Shown here piece after piece: positions 1 through 5,878 of a stretch of 14,486 nt of DNA (its first letter is position 1; each line of letters starts with the position of its first letter). Origin of the DNA: Actinospica sp035712985. GTDB lineage: Bacteria; Actinomycetota; Actinomycetes; Streptomycetales; Catenulisporaceae. A program made the translations under genes and the position numbers. The notes beneath the pieces are model-generated. The model made no database searches and was not told the origin of the DNA. It saw nothing but the letters and a program-made list of their open reading frames with translations. The stretch spans positions 1-14,486 of the forward strand of contig DASTAE010000213.1 of NCBI GenBank assembly GCA_035712985.1. Direction: 5' to 3'.

Positions 1-1
1 C

Positions 2-802
2 CTAGGGCAGCCGCTTCGCCGAGTCGCAGACCTCTTCGACAAGATTGCTCAGCAAGCGCCCGTCGTTCATCGTGAATGCGACCGAAGCGTCGCCGGCGCG
101 GCTCGCCTTGACCCGCTTCAGCAACTCCGCGTATTCGGGGAAGAGCTCCGCGGTGTAATCGATGCACGCTGATTTCGAAATGATCTCTCCGGTCGCGATC
201 GTGCGGTGCAGTCGGCCGGGCCCGCTGCCGAACCAGACCGCGAAATACGGCCGGAAGTCCTCCTCCGGATCACGCTCACTGATCGCCAGGCGCACCTGCA
301 GCGCCTGCGTCCGCCAGTAGCCCTCCAAGTTCCCGCGGTTCCACGCTTTGAACGCGCCCGCGTCCGGCGCCGCGTCAAGCGAGGAGGCCTCGGGCCCGCG
401 CACGGTCAGCCCGTGCGCCGCCAGGGTCGCCCAGACGACGAGCTCCTGCCCGCTCACCCCGCGCTGGAACTCGCCGTCGACCACGTAGCCCTGACCTGCG
501 GCGTCCTCGGGCGGCAGCTTCCCCACGAACTCGCGCGCGAGGTACTGCGCGTCCTTGTGCGGCTGCGAGCCGTCTTCCAGGGTCTTGTGCATCTGATCGA
601 GAGCCGTGAGTTCGTCCTCGGACAGCGCCCGCGTCGTCAGCGTCAGCAGGTCGAGATCGCTCTGCCCGTGCCGGTAGTCGCCCAGTGCGATGGAGCCGAT
701 GAGATAGACCCCCTCGACCGCGTCCGTCGGCAGGACACGGTCGAGGGCGGCCAGGTACGCGTCGAGATCGGACTGGTACGGCGTGCTCGGTTTCGAATCC
801 AT
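2..802 (-). CDS. AadA-like nucleotidyltransferase domain protein
   Basis: This is predicted to be a soluble polymerase-beta-superfamily nucleotidyltransferase. Near residue 35 it carries the hallmark G-S-x-A-L-G-D-Y-R-x-G-x-S-D-L-D-L. The two acidic residues of SDLD would hold the catalytic metals. The C-terminal half contains G-R-L-H-R-T-x-A-T-G-E-I-I-S-K, which resembles the helical C-terminal domain of AadA-type aminoglycoside adenylyltransferases. Length (266 aa) also fits that family. Resistance activity is not shown; chromosomal relatives often have unknown substrates. ATG at 802 is preferred over an in-frame GTG at 820: neither has a Shine-Dalgarno sequence, but ATG 802 has a TAGATC hexamer 7 nt upstream, consistent with a leaderless transcript. 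The stop lies at the window's left edge. Fold confident, substrate unknown. Confidence 0.85.
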   Translation of the reverse strand: MDSKPSTPYQSDLDAYLAALDRVLPTDAVEGVYLIGSIALGDYRHGQSDLDLLTLTTRALSEDELTALDQMHKTLEDGSQPHKDAQYLAREFVGKLPPEDAAGQGYVVDGEFQRGVSGQELVVWATLAAHGLTVRGPEASSLDAAPDAGAFKAWNRGNLEGYWRTQALQVRLAISERDPEEDFRPYFAVWFGSGPGRLHRTIATGEIISKSACIDYTAELFPEYAELLKRVKASRAGDASVAFTMNDGRLLSNLVEEVCDSAKRLP

Positions 803-960
803 AACGAGGGATCTAACCACGACCCTCGGTTCTGCGCGCCTGTGTGATTAATGAAGCGGGCCGCGGAGTTCCGCCGCGAAAGTCCGCGCCGTTGATGGCC
901 CTGCACTGGTACGGTGCCGAAGAGAGAATCAAGCCTCGATGAACGAACGCGGCGGAGCGT

Positions 961-1320
961 GTGGGTGATGGCTCGGACGCGGCGTGGGCGAGCGCGTTCA
1001 TGGACCGCGCGCAGGTGATCGTGTTCTATGACGCGCGGTGGATCAAGGCACTGCCTCCGAGTCCGCCGACGAGACCGGGCGGCGCTGATCCGGTCCCACC
1101 GCTGACGCGTTACGTCCGGTACCGACTTGCCCAGGCGCGGTCCCGCGACGCCACTCTCGGCGGCGCCTATTGGGCGCTGTCCGAGCCGCTATGGGACACC
1201 TGGAAGCGCGACGAGGTGAGTGCGCTGGCGAGGTTCGCCCGCAACGAGTATCGCGACAAGTTCGTGTACCTCACATCACGCAAACAGGCCAGGCTTCTCC
1301 AACGCGTGCGGGCAAGTTGA
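961..1320 (+). CDS. hypothetical protein, 119 aa
   Basis: I do not recognise a family. The reading frame is open for 119 codons with mostly G/C third positions, so it is probably coding. The product is soluble, basic and rich in Arg and aromatic residues, with a Pro-rich stretch around residues 32-48 and a helical C-terminal half. There is no signal peptide or membrane segment. The GTG at 961 is the first possible start after an in-frame stop at 940. GGAG lies only 3 nt before it, which is tight. An ATG at 939 in another frame runs into a stop at 966-968, so the true N-terminus may have been lost to a frameshift. It could be a truncated gene. Confidence 0.5.
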   Translation: MGDGSDAAWASAFMDRAQVIVFYDARWIKALPPSPPTRPGGADPVPPLTRYVRYRLAQARSRDATLGGAYWALSEPLWDTWKRDEVSALARFARNEYRDKFVYLTSRKQARLLQRVRAS

Positions 1321-1376
1321 AGCAACTGCCTGGACTGCGAGCCCATGGACGCGGCAAGGATGTCCGGGTAACGCTC

Positions 1377-1430
1377 CTAGCGCGCCGGAAGCAGAGCCTC
1401 GAAGGTCTGCGCGATCACTTCGTACCCGGC
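1377..1430 (-). pseudogene. remnant of an SGNH-hydrolase C-terminus
   Basis: On the minus strand 17 codons followed by TAG read A-G-Y-E-V-I-A-Q-T-F-E-A-L-L-P-A-R. The intact hydrolase 600 bp away ends A-G-Y-A-L-I-A-R-T-F-E-A-V-L-C-A-R plus three residues. Twelve of 17 residues are identical, and the DNA is also similar (for example GCCTCGAAGGT is shared). Beyond 1430 the similarity stops and the Shine-Dalgarno region of the membrane-protein gene on the other strand begins. It therefore looks like the 3' stump of a former tandem copy, not a functional gene. Confidence 0.6.
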
Positions 1431-1470
1431 GCTGAGCCTCTTCGAGGCCTGCGGTTGGGAGGGTGCGAAC

Positions 1471-1917
1471 ATGATGCATGCCGAAGGGAAGTCATCGCGT
1501 CCAGGGCCAGACCCTGTGGCACTTCGCGCGCTGGGGCTGGGAGCGTTCGCCGGGACCGTCGTCGGGTACATGACCCCCGCGTTCGTCTGGGTGCTGAATG
1601 ACGGTTGGGGGATGCTTCGATCTGCTCTGGCAGTAGGCATCGTCGGCGCTGTCTGCGGAGCTTTCATCGGGTTAGTGTGCGCATTGCTGCCGGCGCTCGT
1701 GTTGAGCTCGCAGCCGGACTACTTCCGATCTCACCTCTGGCACGCGAGGTGCTGTGAGAGCGCCATCGGTGGCGCTCTCACGATCGTGCTCTGCGTCCAC
1801 GCTCTTGTTACGACCAGCGGCCACAAGACCGCCATTGGCTTCGCTGTACCGCTGGGAGCCGCCACCATCCTCGGCGCGTACTGCGTTCGGTGCGTGCTTG
1901 CGAACCTCACAGCATGA
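1471..1917 (+). CDS. hypothetical membrane protein, four predicted TM helices
   Basis: A 148-aa integral membrane protein of unknown function. Four hydrophobic segments are visible, at roughly residues 20-42, 48-78 (long, Gly/Ala-rich), 96-115 and 119-145. The short loops between them carry Cys, His and Arg. The start is well supported: GGGAGGG at 1457-1463 lies 7 nt before ATG 1471. Third positions are less strictly G/C than in neighbours (for example GAA, TCA, GTT, ATT codons), which hints at later acquisition. It sits between a lipase remnant and the intact lipase, both on the other strand. No enzymatic motif is visible. Confidence 0.75.
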   Translation: MMHAEGKSSRPGPDPVALRALGLGAFAGTVVGYMTPAFVWVLNDGWGMLRSALAVGIVGAVCGAFIGLVCALLPALVLSSQPDYFRSHLWHARCCESAIGGALTIVLCVHALVTTSGHKTAIGFAVPLGAATILGAYCVRCVLANLTA

Positions 1918-1936
1918 AGTGAAGATTCGTTGCCTG

Positions 1937-1971
1937 AAAAACGGGAGGCGGGGCGAGAGTTCCGCCCCGCC
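1937..1971 (-). terminator. intrinsic terminator of the SGNH hydrolase gene
   Basis: GGCGGGGCG at 1947-1955 pairs perfectly with CGCCCCGCC at 1963-1971 around a 7-nt loop. Read on the minus strand, the hairpin begins 11 nt after the hydrolase stop and is followed by CTCCCG and a run of five T (1941-1937), a canonical rho-independent terminator. The hairpin can also act on the convergent membrane-protein transcript, which would lack the U-tract. Confidence 0.8.
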
Positions 1972-1982
1972 GAAGTGTGCAG

Positions 1983-2930
1983 CTACTGCTCGTGCCTTGC
2001 GCAGAGAACCGCCTCGAAGGTTCGGGCGATGAGCGCGTATCCGGCGTTGTTCGCGTGGATGTTGGGTCCGATCGGGGCGGGCGCGCACATCCAGGTCAGT
2101 TCGCAGATGTTCGCGACGTTGACCGGGACGGTGGTGCCGCCGAGCGAGGTGGTGTCGACGAAGTCGTCCGTCTTGAAGGCGCCGGAGACGTCCGCGACCG
2201 GGACGTCGAAGAGGGCGTAGCCGGTGTCGAGGGCGCCGTTGAAGGCGGTGGACAGGGCCACGGACTCGACGGCGACGGTCTGGCCGGCGCTGCCGGTCAG
2301 CCACGCGGCGAGGAAGGGGTCGTAGTAGCTCATGCCGACGAAGCTGACGTGGCGGCCCGCCGCTGCCTTGAGCTTGGCGAGGATCTGCGGCAGCTGAGTC
2401 CCGGCGGTGGCCACGCCCTCGGCGGCGCAGGTCGGGTCGATCGAGCCGGCGCCGGTCAGGCACTGGTCCACGTTGTTGGCACCGATGTCGAGGGTCACCA
2501 GGATGCGCGCGTGCGGGTGCGCGGCGAGGAAGGCGACCGCCGCGTCCTCCTGCACGGTGTACGACTGGCCGCTGCCGGCGAGGTCGGGGCAGCCGCCGTC
2601 GAGCATCGTGCCGGTGGTCTCGCCGGGGCAGGAGAGGTTGACGTAGTCCAGGTGACGGTCGCCGTGCCCGCGCAGGTAGGCGGCGAGGTCGTCGGCGTAC
2701 CCGTGGCCCGACTTGACGCCGTTGCCGCTCGCGTCCGGCTGGTAGCCCCAGGCCAGCGAGTCGCCGAGGGCCAGGTAGTAGTCGTATTCGCCGCCGGGCT
2801 GGCCCCGGTGCGCCGGGCTCTGCGTGCTCGGGGCTGCCGTGGCGGCGTCGGCGGAGGCGGTGCCGGTGGCTATGCAGCAGGCGGCGACCGCTCCGGCGAT
2901 CATCATTGATCGCAAGGTTCGACGATTCAT
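1983..2930 (-). CDS. secreted SGNH/GDSL-family lipase/esterase
   Basis: A 315-aa exported serine hydrolase. The N-terminus is a signal peptide: basic M-N-R-R-T-L-R, a short hydrophobic core and an Ala-rich cleavage region near residue 27. V15-A-A-C18 also fits a lipobox, so lipid anchoring cannot be excluded. Block I is G56-D57-S58-L with Ser58 as the nucleophile. The oxyanion block is G150-A-N152-N. The catalytic His is H292 in N-I-H-A-N-N-A-G-Y. The usual Asp three residues before this His is Pro, so the active site may be a dyad or use another acid. Likely substrates are acyl esters outside the cell. The gene lies 43 bp downstream of a MarR gene in the same direction. No Shine-Dalgarno sequence precedes ATG 2930; TAGCAT lies 7 nt upstream, suggesting its own leaderless promoter. 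Confidence 0.88.
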   Translation of the reverse strand: MNRRTLRSMMIAGAVAACCIATGTASADAATAAPSTQSPAHRGQPGGEYDYYLALGDSLAWGYQPDASGNGVKSGHGYADDLAAYLRGHGDRHLDYVNLSCPGETTGTMLDGGCPDLAGSGQSYTVQEDAAVAFLAAHPHARILVTLDIGANNVDQCLTGAGSIDPTCAAEGVATAGTQLPQILAKLKAAAGRHVSFVGMSYYDPFLAAWLTGSAGQTVAVESVALSTAFNGALDTGYALFDVPVADVSGAFKTDDFVDTTSLGGTTVPVNVANICELTWMCAPAPIGPNIHANNAGYALIARTFEAVLCARHEQ

Positions 2931-2937
2931 GGGCGGA

Positions 2938-2943
2938 ATGCTA
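2938..2943 (-). promoter_or_regulatory. candidate -10 box for leaderless hydrolase mRNA
   Basis: TAGCAT on the minus strand fits the TANNNT -10 consensus and ends 7 nt before ATG 2930, placing the transcription start at or beside the A of the start codon. No clear -35 was found. Confidence 0.35.
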
Positions 2944-2973
2944 CTGGCCGGTAGCGCTCCGGGGAAGAGACGG

Positions 2974-3495
2974 TTACTCGGCCTCGAACTGAACCGTCAG
3001 TTCCCTGAGGAGGTCGGCCAGCGCCCCGAGGCGCGGCTCGGGCAGCGCGGAGAGCAGTTCGCGCTCGTTCTTGAGCAGGCTGGTGAGCGCCGCGTCGGTC
3101 AGCTCGCGCCCGGAGTCGGTCAGCCGGACCAGCACGCCGCGCCGGTCGTTGGGATCCGGGCCGCGCACGACCAGGCCCTTGGCCGCCAGCCGGTCGATCC
3201 GGTTCGTCATCGTGCCGGAGGTGACGAGCGTCTGGGTGAGCAGCTGGCCGGGGGAGAGCTGATAGGGGCTGCCCGCGCGGCGCAGGGCCGAGAGGACGTC
3301 GAACTCCCAGGTCTCGATCCCGCGCTCGGCGAAGGCGGTGCGGCGGGCCCGGTCCAGGTGCCGCGCGAGCCGGGTCACCCGGCTGAGCACCTCCAGCGGG
3401 CTCACGTCCAGGTCGGGCCGCTCCCGTCGCCAGGCCGAGACGAGGCGGTCCACCTCGTCCGTGTGCCCGGCGACCGTGCTCGACTGCTCGCTCAT
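2974..3495 (-). CDS. MarR-family transcriptional regulator
   Basis: A 173-aa winged-helix dimeric repressor. Residues ~40-70 form the first dimerisation helices. The recognition helix lies in the stretch L-V-T-S-G-T-M-T-N-R-I-D-R-L near residue 95. The wing is D-P-N-D-R-R-G-V-L-V-R-L-T near residue 117, the typical MarR signature. The C-terminal helices complete the dimer interface. ATG 3495 has AGAGGG immediately upstream, too close for a good ribosome site. TAGACT 6 nt upstream suggests a leaderless transcript. An inverted repeat with TCAAGA half-sites lies just upstream and is probably its own operator. The SGNH hydrolase gene follows 43 bp downstream and is the likely co-regulated partner. 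Ligand unknown. Confidence 0.93.
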   Translation of the reverse strand: MSEQSSTVAGHTDEVDRLVSAWRRERPDLDVSPLEVLSRVTRLARHLDRARRTAFAERGIETWEFDVLSALRRAGSPYQLSPGQLLTQTLVTSGTMTNRIDRLAAKGLVVRGPDPNDRRGVLVRLTDSGRELTDAALTSLLKNERELLSALPEPRLGALADLLRELTVQFEAE

Positions 3496-3506
3496 CCCTC
3501 TAGTCT

Positions 3507-3541
3507 ATCAAGAAACTCTACGCCAAGTATCTTGATGTCGA
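3507..3541. promoter_or_regulatory. candidate MarR operator
   Basis: ATCAAGA (3507-3513) and TCTTGAT (3530-3536) are exact reverse complements 23 bp apart, about two helical turns. The second arm lies inside two more dyads: CAAG-TAT-CTTG (3524-3534) and CTTGA-TG-TCGAG (3531-3542, one mismatch). All lie 12-46 bp upstream of the MarR start, overlapping the putative promoter (minus-strand TAGACT at 3507-3502). This suggests autorepression. Confidence 0.5.
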
Positions 3542-3614
3542 GCCTGGTGCCGGCCCGCCTCCTTGCCGGCTCTCCGCCCTGCCGCCCCTCGCCCCTGCCG
3601 ATCCCTTGGCCCGG

Positions 3615-4325
3615 CTAGCCCTCGGCCCCGCCGATCGCGTCCGCCGCGTCGCCCTCGGCCGCCGCCCTGGCTCGCGCCTTCATCGCCCGGAAGCCGCGCC
3701 GGGTCATCAGCCGCGGCGCGTGCTCGAGACCGGACAGGCCGTTCCAGGCCAGGTTCACCATGTGCGCGGCGACCTCGTCCTTGCTCGGGCTCTGCGCGTC
3801 CAGCCACCACTGGCCGGTCAGGGCCACCATGCCGACCAGCATCTGCGAGTACATCGCGCCGAAGTCCGGGTCGTAGAGCCGCCGCCGGAACTCCATCGCC
3901 ATGATCCCCTCGACCTGGGTGGCGATATCGCTGATCAGCGAGGCGAAGTTGCCGGTGGACGCGGCCACCGGCGAATCGCGCACCAGGATCCGGAACCCGT
4001 CGCTGTAGTTCTCCACGTAGTCCAGCAGGGCGAACGCGGCCTGCTCGAGCAGTTCGCGCGGGTGCCCGCCGGTCAGCGCCGAGGTGACCATGTCGAGCAG
4101 CGTGCGCATCTCGCGGTCCACCACGACGGCGTAGAGCCCCTCCTTGCCGCCGAAGTGCTCGTAGACCACCGGCTTGGAGACCCCCGCCTTCGCCGCGATC
4201 TCCTCGACGCTGGTCGCGTCGAAGCCGCGTTCCGCGAAGAGCGAGCGGCCGATCTCCAGCAGCTGCTCGCGACGTTCCTTCCCGGTCATCCGGGTACGTT
4301 GCGGGGGGTTCGGTACGGCGGTCAC
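3615..4325 (-). CDS. TetR-family transcriptional regulator
   Basis: A soluble repressor of 236 aa from GTG 4325. The DNA-binding domain is complete: T-S-V-E-E-I-A-A-K-A-G-V-S-K-P-V-V-Y-E-H-F at about residues 38-58, followed by the helix-4 motif G-G-K-E-G-L-Y. The ligand domain is all-helical, with a W-W-L-D motif near residue 165, and the tail is Ala/Arg-rich. GTG 4325 places the P-N-P-P-Q-R-T-R-M-T-G segment near the N-terminus, as I recall from related regulators. An in-frame ATG at 4388, preceded by GGGGGT, would add 21 residues. The gene follows the AlkX-like glycosylase in the same direction and may be transcribed with it. A 24-codon ORF with a strong Shine-Dalgarno sequence ends 7 nt before GTG 4325. 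Target and ligand unknown. Confidence 0.9.
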   Translation of the reverse strand: MTAVPNPPQRTRMTGKERREQLLEIGRSLFAERGFDATSVEEIAAKAGVSKPVVYEHFGGKEGLYAVVVDREMRTLLDMVTSALTGGHPRELLEQAAFALLDYVENYSDGFRILVRDSPVAASTGNFASLISDIATQVEGIMAMEFRRRLYDPDFGAMYSQMLVGMVALTGQWWLDAQSPSKDEVAAHMVNLAWNGLSGLEHAPRLMTRRGFRAMKARARAAAEGDAADAIGGAEG

Positions 4326-4332
4326 CGACTCA

Positions 4333-4407
4333 TTATGGCTGCTCGCCGCGCGTTGCCTCCGGATGACCGGCTCGTCCACCCGTCTCATGCGCACCCCCGT
4401 TGCTCAT
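4333..4407 (-). CDS. possible 24-aa leader ORF before the TetR gene
   Basis: ATG 4407 lies 2 nt after the stop of the upstream glycosylase gene and is preceded by a strong purine-rich ribosome site (GGAGGAGAG). The frame, different from both neighbours, runs 24 codons to TAA at 4335-4333. That stop is followed by 7 nt and then GTG 4325 of the TetR gene, which has no ribosome site of its own. This arrangement would suit translational coupling. The peptide is Gly/Glu/His-rich with no known motif. It could instead be the frameshifted true N-terminus of the regulator. Confidence 0.35.
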   Translation of the reverse strand: MSNGGAHETGGRAGHPEATRGEQP

Positions 4408-4409
4408 CT

Positions 4410-5612
4410 CTACTCTCCTCCCGCGGCCGCGACGGCCCCGCGCAGCGGCCCGGCGAGCTCGCCCGGTACGACCTGCTCCACCCGCACCCGGTTGCAGCCG
4501 ACCCAGGACGCGGCCTCGCGCAGCGCCTTCGCCATCGGCTCCACCGCCCGCGCCGAGTGCAGCGAGACCTGCCGCGCGACCAGCGCGTCGCCCGCCTGCT
4601 TGTCCGCCTCCCGCGCCGGATCCGCCCGGCCCAGCAGTTCGCCGCCGTGCAGCAGCGGCATCGCGTAGTACCCGTGCACCCGCTTGGCCTTCGGCACGTA
4701 CGCCTCCAGCCGGTGGGTGAGACCGAACATACGCTCCGTACGGGCCCGTTCCCAGATCAACGAGTCGAAGGGGGACAGCAGCGTCGTGCGATGCCGGCCG
4801 CGCCCGCCCGCCTCCAGGAACTCCAGCGCCTCCGGCGAGGCCCAGGCCGGCTGCCCCCACCCCTCGACCTCGACCGGCACCAGCCCCGCCTCCTCGGCCG
4901 CGTCCGCGAACCTGGCCACGTTCTTCAGCCGGTAGTAGTCGCACAGATCGGATTTCGTCCCGACGCCCAGCGCCCGGCCCGCCCGCGCGAGCAGTTCGAC
5001 ATGGCACCGGTGGTCGGTCAGCTCGTCGCCCAGGGCCGATTCCGGCAGCGCCCGCTCCGGCAGGTCGTACACCCGTCGCCATCCGCGACGCTCCACGCAC
5101 ACCACGTGACCACAGGCCAGGAGGTACTCCACGGCCTGCTTCACGTCCGACCACTCCCACCAGCCCGGAGTCTTGCGCGCGCCGCCGAGCTCGGTCGTCG
5201 TCACCGGTCCGTCGGCGGCCAGCCGTTCCAGAACGCCGCGCGCCGAAACATGATCCGGCGTCATCCCCCACATATCGTTACGGTTTCGATATGATCGCCG
5301 ACGGAAGGCGAAGAGCTGCCAATCCTCTACGGGGAGTACACAGGCCGCATGGGCCCAGTACTCGAAGGTACGGGCCGCCCCGGGCCCCTTCGGCTCCCAG
5401 AAGGCGCGGTGCACGGCCGGCCGGCCCACGGCGCCGAGCCGCGCGAAGGGGACGAGCTCCTGGGATCTGGCCAGTACGGAGATGGTGTCGAGCTGGATCG
5501 CGCCGAGGCGGCGCAGCAGCCCGGGCACGGTGCGCCCCGGCAGCGCGCCCAGCAGACCCTGCGCCCGCAGGGCCGCGCGCCGCGCCTCGGCGGCCGACAG
5601 TGAGGTACCCAT
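4410..5612 (-). CDS. HTH_42 (YcaQ/AlkX-type) DNA glycosylase
   Basis: A 400-aa winged-helix protein of the family PF06224. Characterised members (E. coli YcaQ/AlkX, Streptomyces AlkZ) are DNA glycosylases that unhook alkylation-derived interstrand crosslinks. The catalytic motif is Q40-L41-D42, the Q-hydrophobic-D form of the YcaQ branch rather than the QxQ of antibiotic self-resistance AlkZ. Also present are E-Y-W-A-H-A-A-C-V-L-P near residue 85, and the C-terminal L-S-P-F-D-S-L-I-W-E-R followed by the basic segment K-A-K-R-V-H-G-Y-Y-A-M-P, both typical of the family. ATG 5612 is chosen: no Shine-Dalgarno sequence exists, but a damage-type promoter ends 7 nt upstream, predicting a leaderless mRNA. 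A TTG at 5666 would add 18 unlikely residues. It probably acts as a cytoplasmic monofunctional base-excision enzyme. Confidence 0.88.
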   Translation of the reverse strand: MGTSLSAAEARRAALRAQGLLGALPGRTVPGLLRRLGAIQLDTISVLARSQELVPFARLGAVGRPAVHRAFWEPKGPGAARTFEYWAHAACVLPVEDWQLFAFRRRSYRNRNDMWGMTPDHVSARGVLERLAADGPVTTTELGGARKTPGWWEWSDVKQAVEYLLACGHVVCVERRGWRRVYDLPERALPESALGDELTDHRCHVELLARAGRALGVGTKSDLCDYYRLKNVARFADAAEEAGLVPVEVEGWGQPAWASPEALEFLEAGGRGRHRTTLLSPFDSLIWERARTERMFGLTHRLEAYVPKAKRVHGYYAMPLLHGGELLGRADPAREADKQAGDALVARQVSLHSARAVEPMAKALREAASWVGCNRVRVEQVVPGELAGPLRGAVAAAGGE

Positions 5613-5619
5613 GCCCGCG

Positions 5620-5642
5620 ACGATAACGAGGACGTCCGACAA
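5620..5642 (-). promoter_or_regulatory. RecA-NDp/PafBC-like DNA-damage promoter of the glycosylase
   Basis: Read on the minus strand: TTGTCGGAC (5642-5634), exactly 8 nt, then TATCGT (5625-5620). The published actinobacterial RecA-independent damage promoter is TTGTCRGTG-N8-TANNNT. Seven of nine upstream positions and all three fixed -10 positions match, with exact spacing. ATG 5612 follows after 7 nt, so transcription would start at the start codon. Confidence 0.6.
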
Positions 5643-5684
5643 TTCTGGCAGACTGTCAAGAATCAACGGCGGGTCGCGGGTGGC

Positions 5685-5711
5685 TTGTCATCCGTGCGCT
5701 GCTCGTATAAT
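5685..5711 (+). promoter_or_regulatory. promoter of ndh
   Basis: TATAAT at 5706-5711 is a perfect -10 in a very GC-rich setting. TTGTCA at 5685-5690 is the best -35, with a shortish 15-nt spacer. The predicted start near 5718 gives a leader of about 160 nt before GTG 5879. Confidence 0.65.
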
Positions 5712-5735
5712 CAAGAGGTAAGCGAGAAGTTCGTA

Positions 5736-5828
5736 ACACCGAGGTGTCCTGAAGGGGCCCCTCACTCCGAGACCGACTGCCCCAGCGCCGTGGCTGTGCG
5801 TCGAGGAACGCATTGCAAGGCCACAGCC
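5736..5828 (+). promoter_or_regulatory. structured 5' leader of ndh
   Basis: Three inverted repeats lie between the predicted transcription start and the gene. ACACC/GGTGT (5736-5740, 5743-5747) has a 2-nt spacer. AGGGGCCCCT (5753-5762) is a perfect palindrome. GGCTG/CAGCC (5792-5796, 5824-5828) encloses a TGCGT/ACGCA hairpin (5797-5801, 5808-5812). The first is placed like an operator; the others could fold in RNA. No known riboswitch or Rex operator is recognised. Confidence 0.3.
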
Positions 5829-5878
5829 GCTCGATGCCGAGCGACCGAAGCAGGTTCAGGACGCGTCGAAGGAATCGA

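Noticed and set aside
1377..1667. A 96-codon minus-strand ORF ending in the lipase-like tail.
   Set aside because: Only the last 17 codons resemble anything; the rest is antisense to a membrane-protein gene with a strong ribosome site.
5613..5680. A classical LexA SOS box upstream of the glycosylase.
   Set aside because: No CGAAC-N4-GTTCG-like site is visible; the damage-type element found is of the RecA-independent kind.
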